Source of the DNA: Polyangium fumosum
Lineage (GTDB): Bacteria > Myxococcota_A > Polyangia > Polyangiales > Polyangiaceae
Length of the DNA: 64,000 nt
Direction of reading: 5' to 3'
NCBI RefSeq assembly: GCF_005144585.1
Contig: NZ_SSMQ01000053.1
Span: forward strand, 23,937-87,936
Part shown: positions 8,515 through 19,979 of the stretch, piece by piece
How positions within the stretch are numbered: the stretch's first letter is position 1
Layout: the number at the start of each line of letters is the position of its first letter
Translations under genes and position numbers: made by a program
The notes under the pieces: model-generated
What the model was told of the DNA's origin: nothing
Databases searched by the model: none
Seen by the model: only the letters and a program-made list of their open reading frames with translations

Positions 8515-9384
8515 ATGGATGACCCTTTCCGCGAACGTCGACTCTCTCCCGCCGAGGTGCGCCGCATTTTGCGCCGGGCCCTGGATCTCGCCGAGCAGGA
8601 CGCCGAGACGCAAGCGATCGAGACCTCGATGACCGAGGCCGAGCTCGTGCGCCACGCGGGCGAGCTCGGCATTCCGCGCACGGCCCTTCGGAGCGCGGCG
8701 GCCGAGCAGGCGCCGCCCGAGAAGCTGAAGAGCCAGCGCGGCTGGCTCGGCGCGCCGACGCGGACGGTCGCCGAGGAGGAAATCGACGGCGAGATCGCGT
8801 CGGAGACCCACGAGGATCTCGTCGACGTGATCCGCAACGTGATGGGCGACGCGGGGCAGGTGCAGATCGTGGGAAAAACCCTGACCTGGACGCCCACGGT
8901 GATCCCGCAGGGGCAGCAGAGGCAACTCTCGGTCACCGTGCGCTCCCGCCATGGAAAGACGCTCGTCCGGGTCGAGGAGCGACACACGAACCTCGCGCTG
9001 GGCTTGTACCTGGGCATCGGGCTCGGCGTCGGGCTCGGCGTGGGCATGCCCGCCGCGGTGACGATCGGGACCGCCACGAAGGACGGCGTGTCCGCCGCCC
9101 TGGCCGCTGTCGCTTGTCTGGTATTCGCGTTCCTCCTGCCGCGCCTGATGTTCCCCTGGATCGTGCGGCGCAGGTCGAGAAAACACGACGCGCTGCGGAA
9201 GCGGCTTTCGAGCGTGATTCGCGGAGCGTCGCGGGACATGCGGGCGACGGAGGAAGCGACGGCGCCGCAGAAGCGGAAGCGGAAGCGGATTGCGGGCGCG
9301 GCGGCGGAGGCGGAGGCGGAAGCGGAGGCGGAAGCGGAGGCGGAAGCGGAGGAGGCGGACGCAAGGCAGAGGCAGAAGCGGTAG
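8515..9384 (+). CDS. Two-TM membrane protein with Ala-Glu repeat tail
   Basis: This 289-aa protein starts MDDPFRERRLSPAEVRR at the ATG at 8515. Residues 8-60 form a helical segment (LSPAEVRRILRRALDLAEQDA) like those seen in front of two-TM bacterial membrane proteins. Two hydrophobic segments follow at about 162-186 (Gly-rich) and 193-217. The C-terminal 45 residues are basic (KRKRKRIAG) and then a run of Ala-Glu dipeptides coded by a hexanucleotide repeat, ending ADARQRQKR. Function is unknown. It is divergent from the 7753-8286 gene across a 228-bp gap. Confidence 0.75.
   Translation: MDDPFRERRLSPAEVRRILRRALDLAEQDAETQAIETSMTEAELVRHAGELGIPRTALRSAAAEQAPPEKLKSQRGWLGAPTRTVAEEEIDGEIASETHEDLVDVIRNVMGDAGQVQIVGKTLTWTPTVIPQGQQRQLSVTVRSRHGKTLVRVEERHTNLALGLYLGIGLGVGLGVGMPAAVTIGTATKDGVSAALAAVACLVFAFLLPRLMFPWIVRRRSRKHDALRKRLSSVIRGASRDMRATEEATAPQKRKRKRIAGAAAEAEAEAEAEAEAEAEEADARQRQKR
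9304..9356 (+). repeat. Hexanucleotide tandem repeat (GCGGAG/GCGGAA) inside the 8515 gene
   Basis: About nine in-frame copies of GCGGAG/GCGGAA code for the Ala-Glu run. A related series (AAGCGG units) sits just upstream at 9270-9288. The 6-bp unit means copy-number change would lengthen or shorten the tail without shifting frame. Confidence 0.85.
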
Positions 9385-9495
9385 CGGGAGCGCGGGCAGC
9401 GAGCGAAATCTGATTGTGGACCGCTCCCGCGGCTCCCGCCACCCTGGCTCGTTTTCCCTTGTCGCTCGGCCGATCCACGTGCGATTCGGTCCTCC

Positions 9496-10124
9496 ATGCA
9501 AGCAATGACGAGGCTCCGCTCGGCAATGCTGGGCGTGCTGATGCTGGGCTTCGTTGGGGCAGGGATGACGGGTGCGTGCGGGGGGCCTCTCGATCCGGAT
9601 CGTCATCAAACATGAGGACGCGCCGCTCCAGTCGTCGCTCATCGAGATCAAGACCGTCCCGACGGAGGTGAGCGGTCCGTACCGCAATTTGACCGAGCCA
9701 CAGAAACTCGCACCGGGGGAAGACTTCTACTGCTCCAGCGGTCAAGTCGACGAGGAGGGCAACAGCCTCAAGCAGAAGGACTGGATCCTCCAGGTCAACC
9801 GCAAAGCGCACAAGGGCGAGATTCACTCCGATCTCGCGGGCTTCACGTATCCTTGCAAGGATGAGAACTGCAAGCCAACGATGTGCACAGAGCCGCTCGT
9901 CCTCAAAGATCCGGCTGATGAAAACACGCCTAAAAAATGACCCAGATCGCGCGCAGGTGCACCACGTGGTGCCCATGACCGATCGGCGCAGTTGTCCCTG
10001 GGGCACGAACTCGAATAAGAACGCGGCCGTCATCTCGCGGGGGCTCAACCAATATCTCTACAACAAGGTTCCGCCGGAAAAGGAGGTGTTGCGGATCAAC
10101 CAGGTTCCGCCGTACACCCTTTGA
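9496..10124 (+). pseudogene. Lipoprotein with HNH/AHH-like nuclease C-terminus, broken by two homopolymer frameshifts
   Basis: Three consecutive reading frames look like one protein. Frame 1 from the ATG at 9496 gives a lipoprotein signal (MQAMTRLRSAMLGVLMLGFV, lipobox TGAC) and stops at 9615. Removing one G from the G6 run at 9580-9585 joins it to the frame that reads LSIRIVIKHEDAPLQSSLIE and ends at 9940. Removing one A from the A6 run at 9932-9937 joins that to a third frame with VHHVVPMTDRRSCPWGTNSN and GLNQYLYNKVPPEKE, ending at 10122-10124. HHVVP followed by Asn-rich sequence resembles HNH/AHH-type toxin nucleases (inference). Both shifts are single-base insertions in hexamers, so assembly error, decay, or two or three separate small genes are all possible. 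Confidence 0.6.
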
Positions 10125-10190
10125 CGCGGCAGGCGGACGCAGGCGGCGAGCACGTTGACGTCGAGACCGACGGGGTGTAGTCGAGGCACC

Positions 10191-10988
10191 ATGATCGCGA
10201 GGGCCAGCCGCTTCGGACGCCTCGTCTTCGACCGAGACGCCATCGTGCGCGCCGCGCTGCGCGCCTACGTCGAAACCATCCTTGCGAGGGTGGATCCGTT
10301 CAAGCGACATAGGTTCGCGGTCTCCGACGGCGGAAATTGGGAGGGCGACCTCCGGCGTGGCGCCTTCTACAACGATGACGGGTGCGGAGACTACGAGGTC
10401 GTGGCGTGGACCGAGTCAGGCGTCGTCGGTCTCGCGTTCCATATGGGGTTCGGTCCGATCGAGCAGCTTGGCCTCTCGCTCGACGCGGTGACCGGCGGCC
10501 CGGACGACGTGCGCGGGGCCGTGCCAGGGCTCCCCGCCGAGCTCGAGCCCGCCTTCGTGAGGGCCGTCGGCATACTCCCCACTGGGGAGGCGCATGACAA
10601 TGGGGTGGTGTATGGAGAGAAGCTGGCGGGCGTGGGCTTCTGGCTTTACGGCGATCGCGTCGCCGGCACGCTCTTCGACGATCCGTCGGCCTGCGGCGCC
10701 AACCGGCTGGCCGCGTGGGGCTTGCTCAAAGGCAATCGCCTGCCGCTGGCGTGTAGTGGACGAGTCGAGCCGTTCGAGGCGGACCAACCGAGAGCCGTGC
10801 CGATCCACGCGATCGTGGACGCGGTGACCGCCCGGGCGCTGCGTGGCCCCACGGAGCTGACGCCCGATGAGATCGAAACGCTCCTTGGCGCCCCGCCCAG
10901 GCCGGAGACACAGCTTTTCACGCGACAGCTTCAGAAGGTGGGCATTACCTGGCCCGGCTCGCCCGAGATCCCCGCGGTGCCGACATAA
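10191..10988 (+). CDS. Hypothetical protein, 265 aa, next to a nuclease-like gene
   Basis: The ATG at 10191 gives MIARASRFGRLVFDRDAIVR; the frame is open 12 codons upstream but those residues look non-coding. The protein is soluble, with no signal peptide or TM segment. Visible stretches include GNWEGDLRRGAFYNDDGCGD near residue 45, DNGVVYGEKLAGVGFW near residue 138 and a C-terminal helical part (ELTPDEIETLLGAPP). I recognise no family. It starts 66 bp after the broken HNH-like gene on the same strand, the position where an immunity gene would stand, but that is inference. Confidence 0.7.
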   Translation: MIARASRFGRLVFDRDAIVRAALRAYVETILARVDPFKRHRFAVSDGGNWEGDLRRGAFYNDDGCGDYEVVAWTESGVVGLAFHMGFGPIEQLGLSLDAVTGGPDDVRGAVPGLPAELEPAFVRAVGILPTGEAHDNGVVYGEKLAGVGFWLYGDRVAGTLFDDPSACGANRLAAWGLLKGNRLPLACSGRVEPFEADQPRAVPIHAIVDAVTARALRGPTELTPDEIETLLGAPPRPETQLFTRQLQKVGITWPGSPEIPAVPT

Positions 10989-11015
10989 CGGGCCAACCCC
11001 TTTTCCTGCTGCGCC

Positions 11016-14915
<3,900 letters not shown>

Positions 14916-14962
14916 GACTTGGGTTCCATCTTGCGGACGGGGAGCGGCGCCGAAGCGGCACG

Positions 14963-16438
14963 TCAGGGCGTGCAATGCAAGGCCATCACCTGCCCGGCGC
15001 CCTCATGACCGTCGAAGGGCGCTCCCGGCGCGCTGACGGCGATCTCTCCCTTGCCGTCGCCGTCGAGATCCCCGAGCAACGCGACGCCGCTCCCGAAGCC
15101 ATAAACGCCGATGTTGTCCGGGGGGAGCGCGTGCACCACGTCGATGAGCACGGCGCCGTCCTTCCCGCTCAGCACCGCGACGCGCCCGGTCATGCCGAGC
15201 ACGATGATGTCCATGCTGACGCCGTTCGCACCGACGATGACGTCGGACACGCCATCGCCGTTCACGTCGTCCGCAGACGCGAAGGCCACACCCAAATGGT
15301 CATCGGCCCGGTCGCCCTTGCTCGTCCACAACACGTCGCCGGTTCGCCCGTCCAGCGCGACCACCTTCCCACCATTCGGCACGAGCGAGGCGTGGTTGTG
15401 CGCGCCCACGATCACGTCGGGATATCCATCTGCGTTCACGTCGCCGTGGCTTGCGAGGGGATTGCCGATCAAATCCGGCGCGCCCCCCTGGCTGCCCGCT
15501 TCGCCCACGTGGGTCCACAGAGGGTCTCCCGCGAGAGAGCCGATCGCTTGCACGCGCCCCTTGAAGAAGTCCGCGTACACGTCGCCGACCAAAAGCTCAC
15601 GCAGGCCGTCGCCGTCGGCGTCGGGCACCGTCGCGAGATTGCCTCCATAAAGAGGGCTCGCCTGGGCAGGCGTCGGCGGCTTCGTGAACACCGACGCATC
15701 CGCGCCCGAAGAGAGCTCCACCCAGCCCGGGAGCTGCTGGCTGCCCCCGGAGCTGCCCACGAAAAAGTCCGGCGTGCCGTCGCCATTGCGATCCTCCGCG
15801 AGCGTGATGCCATGACCAAAGCCATCCGCGGCCGGCGTTCCTTGGCCCAGGCGCGTGAACCGCTCCGCGAACCCCTTGGGCGAGAAGACGCGGACATTCG
15901 TGGCGCACGCGAGGGGGCTCGAGGAACTCCCGGACGAACCCCCGCCGTCGTCCTCGCAGACGCGCTCGTGGGCGGCGACCTCCTCGACGCCATCGCCGTC
16001 GAAATCACCGCCCACGGCCCGCAGGTAGGCGCTGCTCCCGAGGACGATTTCGTCGAGCCGCGTCCCATCCTTGCCCGAGAGGACGACCAGGGCCGTGGCG
16101 TTGCCTTGCTTGCGGGTCACGACGAGATCCCGAAGGCCGTCGCCGTCGACATCCCCGACGCCGACGACGTTTTGGCCGAGCCCTTCCGAGGTCGTTTTCC
16201 CACCGGCGATCCACAGGATCTCGCAAGAACCAGCGCGCGGCTCGAGGAGCAAGGCATTGTCTTCTCCGCCTCCCGCACCGCCTTCGCCCCCCATTCCGCC
16301 GGAGCCCCCCGTCCCGCCCGGATCGCCGGAGCTGCCCGGGTCATCCCCTCGATTGTTGCAGCCGCCCGCGACGAGCGCGAGCGCAAGTCCGACCATCACC
16401 GCGCGGCCTCGCCCCGTGAGATTCATCTTCGTTCGCAT
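14963..16438 (-). CDS. FG-GAP repeat lipoprotein
   Basis: The start is taken as the ATG at 16438 (MRTKMNLTGRGRAVMVG), 10 bp after AAGGAG; ATGs at 16471 and 16447 lie before or too close to that site. A lipoprotein signal (LALALVAGGC) and a Gly/Ser-rich linker (GGTGGSGGMGGEGGAGGG) precede a beta-propeller of FG-GAP repeats. Seven Ca-binding loops are visible, for example DVDGDGLRDL, DFDGDGVEEV, DVNADGYPDV, DVNGDGVSDV and DLDGDGKGEI. The protein should sit on the cell surface or in the periplasm. It is convergent with the hybrid kinase gene and divergent from the large regulator gene across a gap with inverted repeats. Confidence 0.85.
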   Translation of the reverse strand: MRTKMNLTGRGRAVMVGLALALVAGGCNNRGDDPGSSGDPGGTGGSGGMGGEGGAGGGEDNALLLEPRAGSCEILWIAGGKTTSEGLGQNVVGVGDVDGDGLRDLVVTRKQGNATALVVLSGKDGTRLDEIVLGSSAYLRAVGGDFDGDGVEEVAAHERVCEDDGGGSSGSSSSPLACATNVRVFSPKGFAERFTRLGQGTPAADGFGHGITLAEDRNGDGTPDFFVGSSGGSQQLPGWVELSSGADASVFTKPPTPAQASPLYGGNLATVPDADGDGLRELLVGDVYADFFKGRVQAIGSLAGDPLWTHVGEAGSQGGAPDLIGNPLASHGDVNADGYPDVIVGAHNHASLVPNGGKVVALDGRTGDVLWTSKGDRADDHLGVAFASADDVNGDGVSDVIVGANGVSMDIIVLGMTGRVAVLSGKDGAVLIDVVHALPPDNIGVYGFGSGVALLGDLDGDGKGEIAVSAPGAPFDGHEGAGQVMALHCTP

Positions 16439-16450
16439 CTGTGCCATGCT

Positions 16451-16556
16451 CCTTAAGAACGCGGCCGCCATGACCGCTCGCCTTGAACATGCGCAGCGGG
16501 AGACCGAGCGACGACATAAACCGGGGCGCGCACGTGCGTTCTAAGGTCCTTTAAGG
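16451..16556. promoter_or_regulatory. Divergent promoter region with TTAAGG inverted repeats
   Basis: The gap between the FG-GAP lipoprotein gene and the regulator gene is framed by CCTTAAGAACG (16451-16461) and CGTTCTAAGG (16537-16546), an inverted repeat with one missing base. The second is followed by two overlapping 9-bp palindromes, AAGGTCCTT (16543-16551) and CCTTTAAGG (16548-16556), the last touching the GTG start. These look like operator half-sites for one regulator acting on both genes, possibly the adjacent winged-helix protein. Confidence 0.45.
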
Positions 16557-19387
16557 TGTCCCGATCGCGCGCTCCGATCGCGCTGCCCGCCAGCGCGCGC
16601 CTGCCCGAGCAAACGACGAGCTTCGTCGGGCGCGTGAGAGAGCTGCGCCGGATCGGCGCGCTCTTTCGCGAAGGCGCCCGGCTCGTCTCGGTGCTCGGGC
16701 CCGCCGGGATCGGCAAGACGCGCCTCGCGCTCCGGTACGCGAGGCGCGCCCTCGCCGGCGGGCGGAGGGCCGTGGGGTGCGTGGATCTGTCGCGCGCGCG
16801 GGGCGCCGACGCGCTGCTCACGGCGCTCGCGCAGGCGCTCTCCCTTCAGGTCGGGCCGCGCGGCCCTTCGGTCGAGCTGATGACGGCGGAGCTCTCGGCG
16901 CGCGCGCCGCTGCTGCTCGTCCTCGATAACCTGGAGCAGGTGGACGGCGCGGGCGTCGCGCTCCTGTCCGCGCTCGCGGCAGGGGCGAAGGGCGTGCGCT
17001 GGCTCGTGACGTCGCGCGCGCCGCTGCGCATCCCGGAAGAAGTTCGCCTTCGCCTCGATCCCCTGCCGAGCCGCGCGGCGGCGCGCCTCTTCGAAGCGCG
17101 GTGCCGCGCCGCCGAGCCCGGCTTCGTGATCGGCGAAGGCAATCGGGGCGAGGTGGAGGCGCTCGTCGAGCGGCTCGATCGAAACCCGCTCGCCATCGAG
17201 CTGGCCGCCGCGAGGGCCGACGTCCTGACGCTCCCGCAGCTCCGCGCCCGGTTGACCCGCCGCTTCGAGCTCTTGAGGCCTCCCACAGGCGCCGCGCGCG
17301 CGCCGCGATCGCAGGAGACCCCCGCGATGGTGCGCGAGCGATCCTTGCTCGCTGCCCTGGACGGGTCCTGGGAGCTGCTCGACCCTCCCGAGCAGCGCGC
17401 GCTCGCGCGCTTGTCCGTGTTCGCGGGCGGCTTCGACCTCGATGCGGCCGAGGCGCTGCTCGCGGAGGGCGCGGCCGGACGGGCTCCCTTCACGCTCGAC
17501 CTTCTGGAATCCCTGTGCGAGCAATCCCTCCTGAGCCGCGAGCGCGTGGCGCCGGAGGCAGAGGCTCGCTATCGCCTCGGGGAGAGCGTGCGCGATTATG
17601 CGGCCGCGCGCCTCGGCGATGGCCCGGAGCGCGCGTCCGCAGAGCTCGTGCACGCACGCTTTTATGTTTCGCTCGCCGAGCGATGGGCGCGCGGCGCCGT
17701 GGGGCCCGACGCGGACGATTGTTGTGCGAAGCTCCGGCGGGAGCGCGAAAACCTCCTCGCCATTCACGTGCGCCTCGCCGAGCGGGCGCCTTCCCTCGCG
17801 GTGCGCGCGGCGCTCGCGCTCGGCCCCGTGTTGATTGCGTCCTCTCCGCTGCGAGCGCGGCAGGAGATCTACGGCGCGAGCGCCGTCCTCGCCGAGCGCG
17901 CAGGAGACGCCGCGCTCACGGCGCGCGCGGCGCTCGCGTGCGCCGAGCAGGAGCGATACCTGGGCGAGACGCGCGCGGCGCTCGCCCGCGTGGTGAAAGC
18001 GGCCGAGCTCGCGCGGGGGCTCGCGGACCCGACGCTCGAGGGCGAGGCCGCGCTCGTGCGCGCATACCTGTGCTTCGACGCGACGGCGTTCGCGGACGCG
18101 GCAGAGCACGCCGAGAGGGCGCGCGCGAGCTTCCTCGCCGGCAGTGATCGGTACGGAGAAGCGCGCGCGCTGCACCTCCTGCTCGTGCTCGACGCGCACG
18201 GCTCGCAAAACCGCTCGCGCGAGCTCGCCGAGAGAGCCTTGCACCTGGTCCGCGAGGTCGGGGACCGGCGGCTCTTGCTCTCCACGATGGTGCATGTCGG
18301 GAGCCTTTCGGTGGAGCAAGGGCGGCACGCCGAAGCGCGCGTGGTCCTCGAGGAGGCGTTGTCCCGCTCACGCGTGGACGGCGCGAGCGAGGTCGAGTGC
18401 CGCGCGCTCGTCTACCTGAGCCTGCTCGAGAGTGATCTCGGCGATTTCGATCGCGGCGAGGCGCGGCTGCTCGAAGCGATGCCGCTCGCCCGGGAGCTCG
18501 GGCACAGGCTCGCCGAAGGCCTGGTGGTGGGATCCCTCGGCGTGGTGGAGCTCTTGCAGCGCCGCGTGGGCGAGGCGCGCGCGCACCTCCGCCGCGCGGC
18601 CTTGTTGCTGGAGGACGTGGGAAACCGCCATGCGCGCGCGACCTTCGTGGCGTTCGCCGGCGCCGCGGAGGCGCTCTCCGGCCGCGACGCCGACGCCCGG
18701 GCGCTTTTCCAGGTCGCGAGCGAGCTCGTGAGCCGCGCGGAGCCGCCGCAATGGGTGGCCGGGGTGCTGCATGTCCTCGGAGGTCTGCTCGAGGTCGCCG
18801 AGGCGCGGCGCGCGCGGGACCTGCGCGGAGACGACGAAGGCTGCAAGCGCCTCGCGCGGCGCGCGCACCGGCGCCTTTCGGACGTCGAGGCGGGCGCGCT
18901 GCGGCCTCGCGTGAAGGGCCGGCGCAAGGGGAGCCGGATCCCCGAAGCGTCGCCCGCCGCCGCGTCCTGGGCTGACATCCGGCTCGCCGCGCGGCTTTTG
19001 CGGACCGAGCTCGCCGCGCTCGAGGGCCCGCTTCCGGCGCCCTCGTCGACGCGCGCAGGAGCTGCCTCGACCCCGGAGGTGGCGGCCGACGGCTCGTGGT
19101 TCACGCCGGCCGGGGGGACGCCCGTGGATCTCGGCCGAAGGCCCGTGCTTCGGGCGATCCTGGCCCGGCTCGTGGAGCACCTGCGCCGGAGCCCCGGCGC
19201 CGCGCTGTCGCTTTCGGAGGTCTTCGCCAGCGCCTGGCCTGACGAGCGGCCTCGGCGCGGGGTCGCCGAGAACCGCGTGTACGTGGCGATCGCCACGCTG
19301 CGCTCGCTGGGCCTGCGTGACGTGCTCCGCACGCGCGACGACGGCTACCTGCTCGACCCGGGGCAGGTGATCCACGTGCGCGCGTGA
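16556..19387 (+). CDS. Large STAND-type ATPase regulator with TPR-like repeats and C-terminal winged helix
   Basis: This 943-aa cytoplasmic protein has an NB-ARC-like ATPase domain: P-loop GPAGIGKT at 48-55, Walker B LLLVLDNLEQ near 121-130 and VTSRAPLRIPEEVRL after it. Residues about 250-800 are helical, Ala/Arg-rich TPR-like repeats. The last 90 residues (from DGSWFTPAGGTPVDLGRRP) look like a winged-helix DNA-binding domain: RRPVLRAILARLVEHLR, a recognition region RRGVAENRVYVAIATLR, and a wing ending DDGYLLDPG. Similar proteins often have the DNA-binding domain first, as in SARP/AfsR, so the C-terminal position is noteworthy. The GTG start at 16556 lies inside the palindromic region, suggesting autoregulation. 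Confidence 0.85.
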   Translation: MSRSRAPIALPASARLPEQTTSFVGRVRELRRIGALFREGARLVSVLGPAGIGKTRLALRYARRALAGGRRAVGCVDLSRARGADALLTALAQALSLQVGPRGPSVELMTAELSARAPLLLVLDNLEQVDGAGVALLSALAAGAKGVRWLVTSRAPLRIPEEVRLRLDPLPSRAAARLFEARCRAAEPGFVIGEGNRGEVEALVERLDRNPLAIELAAARADVLTLPQLRARLTRRFELLRPPTGAARAPRSQETPAMVRERSLLAALDGSWELLDPPEQRALARLSVFAGGFDLDAAEALLAEGAAGRAPFTLDLLESLCEQSLLSRERVAPEAEARYRLGESVRDYAAARLGDGPERASAELVHARFYVSLAERWARGAVGPDADDCCAKLRRERENLLAIHVRLAERAPSLAVRAALALGPVLIASSPLRARQEIYGASAVLAERAGDAALTARAALACAEQERYLGETRAALARVVKAAELARGLADPTLEGEAALVRAYLCFDATAFADAAEHAERARASFLAGSDRYGEARALHLLLVLDAHGSQNRSRELAERALHLVREVGDRRLLLSTMVHVGSLSVEQGRHAEARVVLEEALSRSRVDGASEVECRALVYLSLLESDLGDFDRGEARLLEAMPLARELGHRLAEGLVVGSLGVVELLQRRVGEARAHLRRAALLLEDVGNRHARATFVAFAGAAEALSGRDADARALFQVASELVSRAEPPQWVAGVLHVLGGLLEVAEARRARDLRGDDEGCKRLARRAHRRLSDVEAGALRPRVKGRRKGSRIPEASPAAASWADIRLAARLLRTELAALEGPLPAPSSTRAGAASTPEVAADGSWFTPAGGTPVDLGRRPVLRAILARLVEHLRRSPGAALSLSEVFASAWPDERPRRGVAENRVYVAIATLRSLGLRDVLRTRDDGYLLDPGQVIHVRA

Positions 19388-19409
19388 GGCGGAGGTGGAC
19401 GCCCGGATG

Positions 19410-19979
19410 TCACCCGATCCGGCGGATGTCGACCTGTTGCAGGAGCGCGAGATCGAACGTGAGTTTGATCTCCGTCGCGCCGCCTTCCTCGACGTAGGTC
19501 ACGATCTGGTTGAATTCCCACGCTTCTTCCCTTGCGTAGGGGCCGAAGCGATCGCGGACCTCGCGCTCGATGAACGTCCACGGCAAGAGCTCGCGCGCCC
19601 GCGCCGGCGCTTTGGGGACGGCGTGCGCCGCGCGAATGAACTCCGGGCCCCACGCCGATCCATCACCATCCGTGCGCAAGATGAAATCGAAATCGGGCCA
19701 CGTGGGGAGGTGGAAGCGGTGGCGCACCGAGCCAGCAAATGGACTGTTGTCGTCGATGCCCGGCTCGATCGTGGTGTCGAGCGGAGGACCGATGAAGCGA
19801 ACGTACGCCGGAAGCTCTCGCGGAATGAGTTCGAAGAAGCCCACGGTCTTCGCAGCGCGCGCCGCAGCCTCTTCCATGGCCTCGACGGACGAACCGAGCG
19901 ACGCCAGCACGGATTCGACCTTCTCTTTCCCGGTCATCAGTGACATGAGGTAAAGCTCGAATTCTCGCATGGGGCTCAT
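19410..19979 (-). CDS. Hypothetical protein coupled to the second DUF4157 gene (immunity candidate)
   Basis: This 189-aa protein begins MSPMREFELYLMSLMTGKEK. Its ATG overlaps the TGA of the DUF4157 gene as ATGA (19976-19979). No signal peptide or TM segment is visible. Residues 5-55 are helical, followed by RFIGPPLDTTIEPGIDDNSP and a beta-rich, aromatic part (RHRFHLPTWPDFDFILRTDG). The family was not recognised and it bears no visible resemblance to the lipoprotein coupled to the first DUF4157 gene. That pattern of the same arrangement with a different partner suits specific immunity proteins, but a chaperone or adaptor role is equally possible. Confidence 0.75.
   Translation of the reverse strand: MSPMREFELYLMSLMTGKEKVESVLASLGSSVEAMEEAAARAAKTVGFFELIPRELPAYVRFIGPPLDTTIEPGIDDNSPFAGSVRHRFHLPTWPDFDFILRTDGDGSAWGPEFIRAAHAVPKAPARARELLPWTFIEREVRDRFGPYAREEAWEFNQIVTYVEEGGATEIKLTFDLALLQQVDIRRIG

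Noticed and set aside
7753..9687. 644-codon minus-strand frame extending the 177-aa gene upstream
   Set aside because: Beyond the ATG at 8286 the residues become low-complexity and lie opposite the two-TM protein gene; a good GAGGTG site marks 8286.
9932..9940. Programmed frameshift at AAAAAATGA
   Set aside because: The repair needs a +1 shift in a six-A run; it lacks the usual slippery heptamer, an internal Shine-Dalgarno signal and an obvious stimulatory structure, so indel or decay is simpler.
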